NCBI RefSeq assembly: GCF_001422245.1
Contig: NZ_LMMM01000006.1
Coordinates: 1 to 64,000 of the forward strand
Source of the DNA: Rhizobium sp. Leaf262
Lineage (GTDB): Bacteria; Pseudomonadota; Alphaproteobacteria; Rhizobiales; Rhizobiaceae
Reading direction: 5' to 3'
DNA length: 64,000 nt
Shown piece by piece: positions 17,463-25,646 of the stretch. Below the pieces are notes generated by a model. That model ran no database searches and had not been told where the DNA came from. It worked only from the letters and a program-made list of their open reading frames with translations. The position numbers and the translations under genes are program-made. Position 1 is the first letter of the stretch, and each line of letters begins with the position of its first letter.

Positions 17463-18155
17463 CTATGGCTGCAAACCTGCGCACCGTGCCGTGTTGCGAA
17501 TATGCGCTTCCATTTCGCTGCGGGCCAAAGCGCCATCGTTTGCTCTCAGCGCAGCTATGATGCGGCGGTGCTCTGCAATAGATTGCCGCATCCGTTCCGG
17601 GTCGGTGATGGGAATGGGCTGGCGTTGGGTCTCGGTGACCTGATCCCGAACTGTCTGGTAAAGCGCTTTCAGCATGGTGTTGGAGCAGGCAGACACGATG
17701 GTGCCATGAAATTCCAAATCAGCATCGACATTGGCGAGCAGGTCCTGATTGGCCCAGCAATCCTCCATCGTCTTGGTCGCCTTTTCCATCTTTTCCAGCT
17801 GTGTCTGAGACAGCCGTCCAGCGGAAAGCCTTGCAATTTCGCCCTCCAAAAGGATGCGGGTCTGGAAAACATCGAAGACGGAATAGCTTTCGGAGTAGCG
17901 CCACGGCGCCATGCCCGATTGGCCAGCCGCCGCCTCACCAGCGGCCACGAATGTCCCGCGCCCGGCTTCCGTTTTCAGCAGACCCAATGTCTCGAGCGTC
18001 AGCAAAGCTTCGCGTAGTGATGCGCGGCTGATGCCGAATTTTTGGGAGAACTCGCGCTGCGACGGGATTTTCTCGCCGGCCTTCAATTGCCCGGCCTGGA
18101 TCATGGCCTGGATTTCGCGGGCAACCGATTGTGGCACAAGCGTTTTGTTGAGCAT
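17463..18155 (-). CDS. GntR-family (FadR subfamily) regulator
   Basis: Regulator of 230 aa with an N-terminal winged helix (residues about 10-70, KIPSQREFSQKFGISRASLREALLTLETLGLL) and a C-terminal all-helical FCD domain whose metal-binding residues are present (D in the DLEFHGTIV helix, H in SIAEHRRII, H in MEAHIRNT). It is divergent from an amino acid ABC operon, with an ideal FadR-type palindrome between them, so it most likely represses that operon and itself. Confidence 0.9.
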   Translation of the reverse strand: MLNKTLVPQSVAREIQAMIQAGQLKAGEKIPSQREFSQKFGISRASLREALLTLETLGLLKTEAGRGTFVAAGEAAAGQSGMAPWRYSESYSVFDVFQTRILLEGEIARLSAGRLSQTQLEKMEKATKTMEDCWANQDLLANVDADLEFHGTIVSACSNTMLKALYQTVRDQVTETQRQPIPITDPERMRQSIAEHRRIIAALRANDGALARSEMEAHIRNTARCAGLQP

Positions 18156-18242
18156 TCGATCCCTGTTCCCTGAAAGCCGCCCCCGGCTGTTCCGATATAT
18201 TTTTTAAGTAACATCTTGCAAAGCATAAAAGCGCGTGCTTGT

Positions 18243-18273
18243 TTGGTCGGACTGGTCTGACCAGTTAGACCAA
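18243..18273. promoter_or_regulatory. Nested GntR/FadR-type operator
   Basis: A perfect 15-bp palindrome ACTGGTCTGACCAGT (18251-18265) contains the FadR-type core TGGTCTGACCA. It is flanked symmetrically by a second half-site pair, TTGGTC at 18243-18248 and GACCAA at 18268-18273, which gives a 31-bp nested dyad. It lies between the divergent regulator (start 18155) and the transporter operon (start 18312). Confidence 0.78.
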
Positions 18274-18311
18274 CGTAGATTGGCTTAAAACATAAAACAA
18301 GGGGTTCTCGC

Positions 18312-19109
18312 ATGCTTCACGTTTCGCGCATCAAAAGCACATTTCTTGCCGGGCTGGTCTCAGCACTCGGCGTGTTCAACGTTCAGGCCGCCGATCTGAC
18401 GGTCGGCGCCAATATCGGCAACGTTCCATGGGAGTTCGAAGATGCCAGCGGCAAGGTCACCGGCTTCGAAGTCGACCTCGTCAACGAAATCGCCAAGCGC
18501 CTCGGCAAGTCGGTGGAATTCGTCAACACGCCGTTCAACGGCCTGTTCCCCGCCGTGCAGTCTGGCCGCATCAACATGGCCATTTCCTCGATCACCATCA
18601 CCGAAAAGCGCCTGGCGTCTGTCACCTTCGCGCAGCCCTATTACGATAGCGACCAGTCTTTGACGGTCACGGCCGCTTCCGGCATCACAGGTCTGAAGGG
18701 CATGAGCGACAAGGTCGTCGGCGTCGATACGGGATCGACCGGCGATATGTGGGCCGAAGCCCATAAGGGCGAATACAAGCTCGGCGAAATCCGAAAGTTC
18801 GAAGGCTTGCAGCCCGCCATGCTCGATCTCGTGGCCGGTCGCATCGATGGTTATATCTCGGACATTCCGGCCCTTCTGTATTACGCCAAGGACAAGCCGG
18901 AGCTCAAGGTGGTCGAGCGCATTCCGACGGGTGAGAAATACTCGATCATGTTCAACAAGGGCGATCCACTCGCAACCGAGGTGAACAAGGTTATCACCAC
19001 GCTGAAGGGCGAAGGCTTCATCGCCAAGCTGCATGAGACATGGTTCGGCGCAAAAGCCGAGGACACGACCTCTACGGTTGCCGTGCTCGACATGCCGAAG
19101 GCCAAGTAA
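18312..19109 (+). CDS. Polar amino acid ABC transporter substrate-binding protein
   Basis: Family 3 periplasmic binding protein of 265 aa. The signal peptide ends near VQAADL. The signature region GFEVDLVNEIAKRLGKSVEFV lies near residues 48-68, and the stretch AISSITITEKRLASVTFAQPYYDS is typical of the family. The ATG at 18312 follows AAGGGG. It is the first gene of an operon with permease, ATPase and a cysteine-desulfurase-like enzyme. A strong stem-loop follows its stop. The ligand is probably an amino acid, possibly sulfur-containing in view of the enzyme gene. Confidence 0.9.
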   Translation: MLHVSRIKSTFLAGLVSALGVFNVQAADLTVGANIGNVPWEFEDASGKVTGFEVDLVNEIAKRLGKSVEFVNTPFNGLFPAVQSGRINMAISSITITEKRLASVTFAQPYYDSDQSLTVTAASGITGLKGMSDKVVGVDTGSTGDMWAEAHKGEYKLGEIRKFEGLQPAMLDLVAGRIDGYISDIPALLYYAKDKPELKVVERIPTGEKYSIMFNKGDPLATEVNKVITTLKGEGFIAKLHETWFGAKAEDTTSTVAVLDMPKAK

Positions 19110-19122
19110 GGCTTGAACCGCA

Positions 19123-19151
19123 TCTGGCGGGACCAATCGTGTCCCGCCAGA
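19123..19151 (+). other. Intercistronic stem-loop after the amino-acid-binding-protein gene
   Basis: Perfect 11-bp stem TCTGGCGGGAC/GTCCCGCCAGA with a seven-base loop (19134-19140), placed between the binding-protein stop and the permease start. There is no T-run. It probably stabilises the upstream mRNA or attenuates transcription into the permease gene. Confidence 0.62.
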
Positions 19152-19173
19152 CTGCCAAGGGAGCCACTCCGGC

Positions 19174-19845
19174 ATGAACCTCATCAATACCTTCTTCAAT
19201 GTTCCCGTGTTTCTCAACAGCCTGCCGCAGCTGTTATGGGGTCTGGTCGTCACCATCCAGATCGGCATCACCAGCATACTTTGCGGCCTGATTGGCGGTC
19301 TTTTTCTGGCGGTGGCACGCCTTTATGCCCCGGCTTTCTTCAAGCTGTTGATCCGTGGTTACATCGACATTTTCCGGTCGATCCCGCTGCTCGTGCTGTT
19401 GATCGTCGTCTACTACGCGCTGCCCTTCGTCGGCATCCGATTGTCGCCCTTTCTGTCTGCCGTTACCGCACTCTCGTTGGTCTCCGCCGCCTATACCGCC
19501 GAAATCTTTCGTGCGGGCATCGAAGCCGTGCCGCATGGGCAGTTCGAGGCATCCGCTGCGCTTGGTCTCTCCAACCGGAACACGATGGTCGATATCATCC
19601 TACCGCAGGCCATCCGCATCGTCATTCCGCCGCTCACCAACAATTGCATCAACGTCATGAAGGACACCGCTCTCGCTTCGGTCGTTGCCATGCCGGACCT
19701 GTTGAAACAGGCGACGCAAGCGCAGGCGCTGAACGCAAACCCCACGCCGCTAATCGGTGCTGCGCTCATCTATATCGCGCTGCTCTGGCCAATGGTTGCT
19801 GTCGTCGCACGCCTTGAAAAACACTTCAGTCGGGGGAAACGTTGA
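19174..19845 (+). CDS. Polar amino acid ABC transporter permease
   Basis: HisM/GlnP-type permease of 223 aa with about five membrane segments. The EAA loop is visible ([32 protein letters not shown], about residues 120-151). A single permease gene means that the channel is probably a homodimer. AAGGGA lies about 11 bp ahead of the ATG, and the ATPase gene starts on its last base. Confidence 0.92.
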   Translation: MNLINTFFNVPVFLNSLPQLLWGLVVTIQIGITSILCGLIGGLFLAVARLYAPAFFKLLIRGYIDIFRSIPLLVLLIVVYYALPFVGIRLSPFLSAVTALSLVSAAYTAEIFRAGIEAVPHGQFEASAALGLSNRNTMVDIILPQAIRIVIPPLTNNCINVMKDTALASVVAMPDLLKQATQAQALNANPTPLIGAALIYIALLWPMVAVVARLEKHFSRGKR

Positions 19846-20594
19846 TGGAAAAGACCGCATCCCCTCTGATTTCCATTCGTGGGCTGACCAAGGCCTATGG
19901 CACCTTCACCGTGCTGCATGCAATCGATCTCGATGTGGCCGAAGGTGAGGTCGTCTGCGTCATCGGTCCTTCCGGGTCGGGCAAATCGACGCTCATCCGC
20001 TGCATCAACCATCTGGAAGCCTTTTCGCCTGACAGTACCATAACCGTGGATGGCATTCGCGTTGCCCCCGGTCCGGCGCTTGCCAAGGTGCGCGCCGAAG
20101 TGGGCATGGTGTTTCAGTCGTTTAATCTGTTTCCGCACATGACCGTTCTCAGAAACGTGATGATTGCCCCAATGCGGGTGCGAAAGACGCCGGAAGCGGA
20201 AGCCGAACGTAAGGCGCGCGAGCTTCTGGCCCGTGTCGGCATTTCCGAGCAGGCGGAAAAATTTCCCGGCCAGCTCTCAGGCGGCCAGCAGCAGCGTGTG
20301 GCCATTGCCCGAGCGCTTGCCATGGAGCCGCGTGTTCTGCTGTTCGATGAGCCGACATCGGCGCTCGATCCTGAAATGGTCGGCGAAGTGCTAGATGTGA
20401 TGCGCAAGCTGGCTGGCACCGGCGTGACCATGGTGATCGTCACGCACGAGATGGGCTTTGCCCGTCAGGTCGCGGACCGCGTCATCTTCATGGACGGCGG
20501 CAGATTGGTCGAATCCGGCACGCCTTCAGACATTTTCGACAATCCACAAGAGGCAAGGACACGCAGCTTCCTTCGCGCCGTCCTCAACCATTGA
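19845..20594 (+). CDS. Polar amino acid ABC transporter ATPase
   Basis: GlnQ/HisP-type ATPase of 249 aa: Walker [10 protein letters not shown], signature LSGGQQQR, Walker [20 protein letters not shown] and the His in VTHEMGFA. The ATG at 19845 shares its A with the permease stop (TGATG), with GGGGGAA upstream. A TTG three bases earlier is possible but not needed. The desulfurase-like gene follows 28 bp later, in the same operon. Confidence 0.93.
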   Translation: MEKTASPLISIRGLTKAYGTFTVLHAIDLDVAEGEVVCVIGPSGSGKSTLIRCINHLEAFSPDSTITVDGIRVAPGPALAKVRAEVGMVFQSFNLFPHMTVLRNVMIAPMRVRKTPEAEAERKARELLARVGISEQAEKFPGQLSGGQQQRVAIARALAMEPRVLLFDEPTSALDPEMVGEVLDVMRKLAGTGVTMVIVTHEMGFARQVADRVIFMDGGRLVESGTPSDIFDNPQEARTRSFLRAVLNH

Positions 20595-20622
20595 ATAAAA
20601 GACCATTCGGGAGACACCAGGA

Positions 20623-21888
20623 ATGACCACCCCTTCACCGCTTAACCTCGATTATGTGCGCAGCCAGTTCCCAGGCCTGTCCCGCGGCTGGACTTTCTTC
20701 GACAATGCTGGCGGCTCGCAAATTCTGAAAGGCGCGCTGGAGCGCATCAATACGTTTCTGATCGAAAAAAACGTGCAGATCGGCGGCTCCTACGCGGTTT
20801 CCCAAAGTGCAGCCAATGCGCTTTATGAGGCGCGCACTGCGGCCATGCATCTCGTCAACGCGTCGAGACCGGAAGAAATCGTTTTCGGTAACTCCACCAC
20901 GGCCCTCTTGCAAAACCTTGCCCGCGCCATGCAGAGTCAATTGTCTGCGGGCGATGAAATCATTGTCACCGTCAGCGACCACGAATCCAACATCGGTCCT
21001 TGGGACCGTTTGCAGGATGCGGGCGTCACGCTCAAATTCTGGCCACTGAACAAGGAAACACTGACGCTCGATCTGGCCGATCTCGCACCACTGATGAGCG
21101 AACGCACCAAGATGGTCTGCGTCACCCATGTCTCCAACATTCTCGGCTCGATCAACCCTATCAGAGAGATCGCCGACTTCGTGCATGCGCGCGGCGCGAA
21201 GATTTGTGTCGATGCCGTAGCCTATGCCCCGCACCGCGCCGTCGATGTGCAGGCGTTTGACGTCGATTATTACGTCTTCAGCCTCTACAAGACCTATGGC
21301 CCGCATTATGCACTGATGTATGGCAAATACGATCTGTTGCTCGAGCTCGACACGCTCTACCATTATTTCTACGGCAAGGACAAAGTGCCGGGTAAGCTGG
21401 AGCCGGGCAACCCGAACTATGAGCTGGCCTATTCCACCTGCGGTATCGTCGATTATCTGACCGCACTCGGCGAGCAGGCGGGCGAGACGGGGACGGTTCG
21501 CCAGAAAATCGAGGCGGCCTTTGCAGCCATCACGGCACAGGAGAACCTCCTGACCGAACGCCTGCTAAGCTACCTGCGCTCCCGCAACGACTGCCGGATC
21601 GTTGGGCAGACCACCAACCATGATGAAACGCGCGTGCCGACGATTGCCTTCCGCTTCGATGGCCGTGAAGCTGGCGATCTCTGCAAGGCAATGGATGGCG
21701 AGAACATCGCCATGCGTTTCGGGGATTTCCATTCGAGACGGCTTGCCGAATATCTCGAACTCACCGACCATGGCGGCATGCTGCGGGTTTCCATGGTGCA
21801 TTACAACACGCTGGAAGAGGTCGATCGCTTTACAGCTGCGCTTGACCGTATTCTGGCTGGCGATGCGGGATTTGCGAAAGCAAGCTGA
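20623..21888 (+). CDS. Cysteine-desulfurase-like PLP enzyme (class V aminotransferase)
   Basis: PLP-dependent enzyme of 421 aa of the class V aminotransferase fold, closest in pattern to the TIGR01976 group of uncharacterised cysteine-desulfurase-like proteins. Lys223, in FSLYKTYGPH, is the expected Schiff-base lysine; the SNI/VSDHESN and VTHVSN stretches bind the cofactor. The Cys-containing active loop of true NifS/IscS is not evident, and no iron-sulfur scaffold gene is near. Because it is the last gene of an amino acid uptake operon, it may instead cleave the imported amino acid. Function is not assigned further. Confidence 0.82.
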   Translation: MTTPSPLNLDYVRSQFPGLSRGWTFFDNAGGSQILKGALERINTFLIEKNVQIGGSYAVSQSAANALYEARTAAMHLVNASRPEEIVFGNSTTALLQNLARAMQSQLSAGDEIIVTVSDHESNIGPWDRLQDAGVTLKFWPLNKETLTLDLADLAPLMSERTKMVCVTHVSNILGSINPIREIADFVHARGAKICVDAVAYAPHRAVDVQAFDVDYYVFSLYKTYGPHYALMYGKYDLLLELDTLYHYFYGKDKVPGKLEPGNPNYELAYSTCGIVDYLTALGEQAGETGTVRQKIEAAFAAITAQENLLTERLLSYLRSRNDCRIVGQTTNHDETRVPTIAFRFDGREAGDLCKAMDGENIAMRFGDFHSRRLAEYLELTDHGGMLRVSMVHYNTLEEVDRFTAALDRILAGDAGFAKAS

Positions 21889-21899
21889 GCCGTGAACGA

Positions 21900-22097
21900 C
21901 AGGAAGGATGTTTTGCGTCCTGCTTTCCAACCAGCCCGGGTCAGCGCTCCTGACCGGATGGCGGAGCGGTGATCGATTGCGTCGAGAATGACAATGTCGG
22001 CCACCGCACCCACAGCCAATCTATAACTCGCTTTCACGATCTTTGCGGCATGCGCGCCGAGGATGGCCATCGTGGCAATGTGTTCGTTTAAATTCAC
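21900..22097 (-). pseudogene. C-terminal fragment of an amidohydrolase (cytosine-deaminase type)
   Basis: On the minus strand this stretch encodes HIATMAILGAHAAKIVK followed by YRLAVGAVADIVILDA and an R-x-GALTRAGWKAGRKT end. This is the usual last 60-70 residues of metal-dependent amidohydrolases (cytosine deaminase, dihydroorotase: AAKILG, LAVG-ADLVVLDA, then KRGR). No catalytic part is present, so it is a fragment. It lies next to other fragments (22112-23604), which suggests a decayed insertion. Confidence 0.5.
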
Positions 22098-22111
22098 GAG
22101 GCTGGCCGAGC

Positions 22112-23104
22112 TTAACGTTCACCATCGTCAAATCGACGTGTCCACCATCGCGTATACTCCATCTCGTCGATATCGTAGGGCGCTCGCAGATAGGGATAAT
22201 CCCAGTTCTCGTAGCGCAAGGGTTTGAGGAAATCGTTGACCGCTCGGTACGCCGAGGGCACCCGCCCCTTATTCAAGTCACCGAGCATAGGCAGTTCCCC
22301 GGCTTGGAAAACCACGCCACCCTCGTAGGGATGGAGAACGACTTCGCTTCCGAGTGCTTCTTTCGCCTTCTCAAGGCCACCGACGCGCTTGAGCAGGTCA
22401 TCGTTGACGGTGGTAAGCCAGTTCACGTCACGGATCACATCGGTGCGGTGTAATATTTCCAGCGTAAAATTGCTCCCATCTTCGTAGAGCAGGCCAGGAA
22501 ACCGACGGAACAGAGGATATGCCTTTTCAGTCGCACCCGTGGCATAGGAATAGAAAAACAGCGACATGCCCGAAACAGCATAAAAAACCCGAAGATAACG
22601 GCAGGCGTCAACGAAGAGGCGGACGACGCCGGTTGAATTGCTTGATAATTCCGATAGGCGCGTCTGATACATCAGCCGCCCATTACCGCCGCGGTAGCCG
22701 ATACCCGGAAGAAGGGCAGTGAAGTAGTCGCGAACCGGATCTGTCGAACGCAACGCCTGTTTTGGCATGTGCCTGATATAGAAGCTTGCGGTCTTCCTCT
22801 CGTCAAAATACTCATCTTGTGACAGACTTTGTGCAACCTCTTCCCGCGACGAGATCCGACGCACTCGCTCGTTAAAGGACAGCAAATTCGTGTTGCCTTT
22901 AGCGAGGTCGTAGTAACGTATGGTCAGGTCCAGCATCGCTTGGCGTGTACGCAGAGTTTCGCCATCACCAAAATACAATCCCGCCGTCAGCCCAAACAAC
23001 CATTGGACCGCATTGCCGGGTGGCAGGCCAATTTCGTCAAGCTTCGCTAGTTCCCCACGGTCTTCAAAACTTGCCATGGCAGCGATCAGTTCGTGTAGAT
23101 TCAT
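22112..23104 (-). CDS. DUF3396 / type VI immunity family protein
   Basis: Protein of 330 aa. The C-terminal third (LHPYEGGVVFQAGELPMLGD, then a short run into YRAVNDFLKPLRYENW and ending in RWWTRRF) matches the conserved core of DUF3396, a family annotated as type VI secretion immunity proteins and encoded beside effectors. No signal peptide or membrane segment is visible, so it would act in the cytoplasm. No type VI structural genes lie in the window, and the upstream partner is only a fragment. It may be an orphan immunity gene retained for protection against neighbours. The start is taken at the ATG at 23104. Confidence 0.62.
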   Translation of the reverse strand: MNLHELIAAMASFEDRGELAKLDEIGLPPGNAVQWLFGLTAGLYFGDGETLRTRQAMLDLTIRYYDLAKGNTNLLSFNERVRRISSREEVAQSLSQDEYFDERKTASFYIRHMPKQALRSTDPVRDYFTALLPGIGYRGGNGRLMYQTRLSELSSNSTGVVRLFVDACRYLRVFYAVSGMSLFFYSYATGATEKAYPLFRRFPGLLYEDGSNFTLEILHRTDVIRDVNWLTTVNDDLLKRVGGLEKAKEALGSEVVLHPYEGGVVFQAGELPMLGDLNKGRVPSAYRAVNDFLKPLRYENWDYPYLRAPYDIDEMEYTRWWTRRFDDGER

Positions 23105-23127
23105 GACATCATCCTACCAGCTTGGCA

Positions 23128-23148
23128 CGGGCGGGCGACGCCCGCCCG
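23128..23148. repeat. GC-only inverted repeat upstream of the DUF3396 gene
   Basis: CGGGCGGGCG and its exact complement CGCCCGCCCG are separated by one base. The repeat lies 24 bp before the DUF3396 start and after the fragment at 23216-23581, so it could be a residual terminator between the two or part of the decayed coding region. Confidence 0.45.
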
Positions 23149-23215
23149 GAATCCGAGGCCCGGGCAAGGGAAGCCAGATCGACGGAGCATTCTAAAGCCA
23201 CTTTTTCAGCTGGTG

Positions 23216-23581
23216 CTATCGCTCTTCTGCTTCCAGTTGACGCTCCTGCTCACGCTGCCTTACCGAAACTTCGCAATTGTCGCATTCATCCAGAACCACG
23301 AATTCCTTGTAGCGAGCTCTATGCCGCCGTGCGATAGCGCGATTGGCATCATCCTTTGCGGTTTCATTCGGAAACTTGTTACCGGCATTGTTTTCCGTTG
23401 CACTTGTCGATCTCTGGAAAGCGGGCGGTCTGGCCACGCTGATTTCCATCGCTGGCTTTGCTGCCATCAACCTTGGGCTATGAGGAAGCGCTCGCGCATC
23501 GATAGTGCCACCCGCTGGCAGCAGTTCTGGCGGGTCGCATAATTCCTTATTCCGTTCGCGCTTCGCTCCCGGTTTTTGCAC
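23216..23581 (-). pseudogene. Hydrophilic 121-codon fragment, possible effector C-terminal end
   Basis: An open frame without a recognised domain. It is charged, has a proline-rich first half and ends in a Glu/Arg-rich helix (REQERQLEAEER). The frame stays open upstream of the GTG at 23581 into the end of the oxidoreductase gene, so no natural start is evident, and it stops 111 bp before the DUF3396 gene. By position, directly upstream of an immunity-type gene on the same strand, it may be the tail of a truncated type VI effector. This is inference from position. The remaining 23105-23604 interval holds no other gene. Confidence 0.3.
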
Positions 23582-23604
23582 TTCTCTCGCTTCGACCCCA
23601 AGGA

Positions 23605-24930
23605 TCAGAAATCTGCGACCTTGCCCCAGACCGATGTGTTCAGACGGGCGGGACGATAGGAAACGGGGTCGACAATTGGCGTTGCCCCGGCCACGATATC
23701 GGCGACCAGATGTCCCGCACCGGGGCCAATACCAAAGCCGTGGCCGCTGAAACCGGCGGCCAAGACAAGTCCGGGAACAGTATCGATCTCGCCAATCGCC
23801 GGCACGCCGTCTGGCGTGCTGTCGATGAAACCGGCCCAGGCGTTGGCGATGGTCGTCTTGCGTAGCTCGGGCAGCAAATCCTTTGCCCGGCGAAAGGTTT
23901 CGTTGATCTGGGTCTGATCTATCTTGGGTTCAAGGATACGGTTTTTCTCCATGGGAGTGATCTCGTGCATGGACCATTTCTTCAGCGTCTCATGGCCAGC
24001 CTTCCAGCCCTCCAACCCGCCGAGTGCCAGGCTTTTGCGACGTTTTAGAAACATCGGTACGAATTCGCGGGAAAAGCGGAGCTGTTGCGGTGTGGGATCG
24101 ACACGCGCCCTGCCGCTGATTGCCAGCGTGTAACCATCATCGCTGCGCCTGGTGATGGACACATCTGCCGTGTGTAAGGCATCCGGCAGGCCTCGCGCAC
24201 CTGGGGTCACAGATAAGATAGATGAACGAACGGCTGCCTGTGGAAAGCGGACGCCAAGCTGGTGACAGAAGGACGATGCCCATGCGCCGCCCGCAAACAC
24301 CACTGTTTTGGTCGCGATCGTTCCGTTTTCAGTGACAACACCGCACACTTTTCCCGCCTGCAATTCCAGACCGCGGGCAGCGCACATCTGGTGTACCGTT
24401 CCGCCAAGCTTCATCACCGCACGCGCAACAACGGGTGCGGCTCGCGATGGATCGGCGATGCCGTCTGTCGGCGAAAACACGCCGCCCTTCCAATCCCTAT
24501 TGGTGGCTCTGCCCCGCTCTTTTGCCTCGTCTGCGCTCAGCATATGGGTGGTAACGCCAACCGTGCGGGCAAAATCGCGCCAGCGTGCCCAGCCTTCAAG
24601 TTCGGCTTCGTTGTTACTGAGATAGAGAAGTCCACAACGACGAAATCCGGTCTCTTCGCCCGTTTCCTGCGCGAAACGCTCCCACAGCGCCAAGCTGTGC
24701 GTCGACATGGGAAGCTCTCGGGCATCCCGGTTCTGCTGTCGGCACCAGCCCCAATTTCGACTGCTCTGTTCAGCCCCTATCAGACCCTTTTCAACCAGCG
24801 CAACCCTCAACCCGCGCTGAGCCATGTAGTAGGCAGAAAAAACGCCCGCCACACCTCCTCCGATGACGACGACATCGGCTTCCCTCGGCAATTGCGATGT
24901 ACTTTCGATGCGATAAAGCGGTGCGGGCAT
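23605..24930 (-). CDS. FAD-dependent oxidoreductase (DAO family), first copy
   Basis: D-amino-acid-oxidase/glycine-oxidase fold, 441 aa. The dinucleotide-binding motif VVVIGGGVAGVFSAYYMAQRG lies at about residues 20-40, and the C-terminal GFSGHGFGIGPGAGHLVADI contacts FAD. The RNWGWCRQQNRD segment near residue 60 is typical of a subgroup of amine/amino acid oxidases in Rhizobiales. It would oxidise a secondary amine or amino acid with O2 or a quinone as acceptor. GGAGAA precedes the ATG. It is divergent from an Lrp-type regulator, with Lrp-like sites between. Confidence 0.87.
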   Translation of the reverse strand: MPAPLYRIESTSQLPREADVVVIGGGVAGVFSAYYMAQRGLRVALVEKGLIGAEQSSRNWGWCRQQNRDARELPMSTHSLALWERFAQETGEETGFRRCGLLYLSNNEAELEGWARWRDFARTVGVTTHMLSADEAKERGRATNRDWKGGVFSPTDGIADPSRAAPVVARAVMKLGGTVHQMCAARGLELQAGKVCGVVTENGTIATKTVVFAGGAWASSFCHQLGVRFPQAAVRSSILSVTPGARGLPDALHTADVSITRRSDDGYTLAISGRARVDPTPQQLRFSREFVPMFLKRRKSLALGGLEGWKAGHETLKKWSMHEITPMEKNRILEPKIDQTQINETFRRAKDLLPELRKTTIANAWAGFIDSTPDGVPAIGEIDTVPGLVLAAGFSGHGFGIGPGAGHLVADIVAGATPIVDPVSYRPARLNTSVWGKVADF

Positions 24931-25010
24931 TGCGTTCTCCTATGGACGCTTCATACTAGCGGAAAGGCTGTTTCGCACCTGCCGCAAGATGAGGCCTCTA
25001 CAGAATTTTA

Positions 25011-25025
25011 TTCTGCAGCGCGTCG
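25011..25025. promoter_or_regulatory. Lrp/AsnC-type binding site
   Basis: CAGAATTTTATTCTG is a perfect 6+3+6 dyad that fits the 15-bp Lrp consensus YAGHAWATTWTDCTR at 14 of 15 positions. It lies 81 bp upstream of the divergent FAD oxidoreductase gene and 133 bp upstream of the Lrp-type regulator gene. Confidence 0.6.
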
Positions 25026-25108
25026 CTCCTCCGCATCTATCTGCTAAATTTGCATCTGAAGCCCTTGTAACGTCGGGGTAACGGCAGTTTCGCTTGCGCT
25101 GGTCAGTG

Positions 25109-25128
25109 TGCCGCATATTATGCTGCGG
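25109..25128. promoter_or_regulatory. 20-bp dyad box, copy 1
   Basis: TGCCGCATATTATGCTGCGG has CCGCA/TGCGG arms. It lies 30 bp before the regulator start and is repeated with one base changed at 34217-34236, in another divergent promoter region. The shared A/T centre and position suggest a binding site for the Lrp-type regulator encoded next to it. Confidence 0.6.
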
Positions 25129-25157
25129 GACGATGACCCAACAGGATGTGTGGCGCC

Positions 25158-25634
25158 ATGAAGCTTGACCGGATCGATATCAAGATTCTCCACGAACTTC
25201 AAAAAAACGGCCGCATCACAAATGTGGAATTGGCGGACCTCGTCAATCTATCTCCCAGCCCGTGCCTGATGCGCGTCAAGAAATTGCAGTCGGAAGGGTT
25301 CATCACAAGCTACTCAGCGCAGATCAATATCGGCAAGCTTGGCCAGACGCTGACCGTCTTTACCGAAGTGACCCTGAAAAACCATCGGCAGATTGATTTT
25401 GCCCGGTTTCTCGCAGCTGTCGAAAAGCTGGATTCCGTGATCGAGTGCCATCTGGTGTCCGGTGGCTACGATTATCTGCTCAAATTCGTCACGGGAAGCA
25501 TCGGTGAGTATCAGACGATCATGGAGCGTTTGATCGACATGGATATTGGTATCGACAAATATTTCAGCTTCGTCGTGCTGAAATCCCCCATCGTCAAGCC
25601 ACACATGCCGCTGACCAGCCTGTTCCCGATGTAG
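25158..25634 (+). CDS. Lrp/AsnC-family transcriptional regulator
   Basis: Regulator of 158 aa: N-terminal HTH (residues about 2-60, DRIDIKILHELQKNGRITNVELADLVNLSPSPCLMRVKKLQ) and C-terminal RAM ligand-binding domain (ECHLVSGGYDYLLKFVTGSI). The pattern matches BkdR/Lrp-like activators that sense the amino acid whose catabolism they control. I choose the ATG at 25158, about 11 bp after AGGA; an ATG at 25146 in the same frame is less well placed. It likely controls the divergent FAD oxidase, and through the repeated box also genes near 34 kb. Confidence 0.9.
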   Translation: MKLDRIDIKILHELQKNGRITNVELADLVNLSPSPCLMRVKKLQSEGFITSYSAQINIGKLGQTLTVFTEVTLKNHRQIDFARFLAAVEKLDSVIECHLVSGGYDYLLKFVTGSIGEYQTIMERLIDMDIGIDKYFSFVVLKSPIVKPHMPLTSLFPM

Positions 25635-25646
25635 CGCGTTCTGCGC

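Noticed and set aside
18360..19277. A 305-codon frame antisense to the amino-acid-binding-protein gene
   Set aside because: It mirrors a clear family 3 binding protein and is a composition effect of high third-position G+C.
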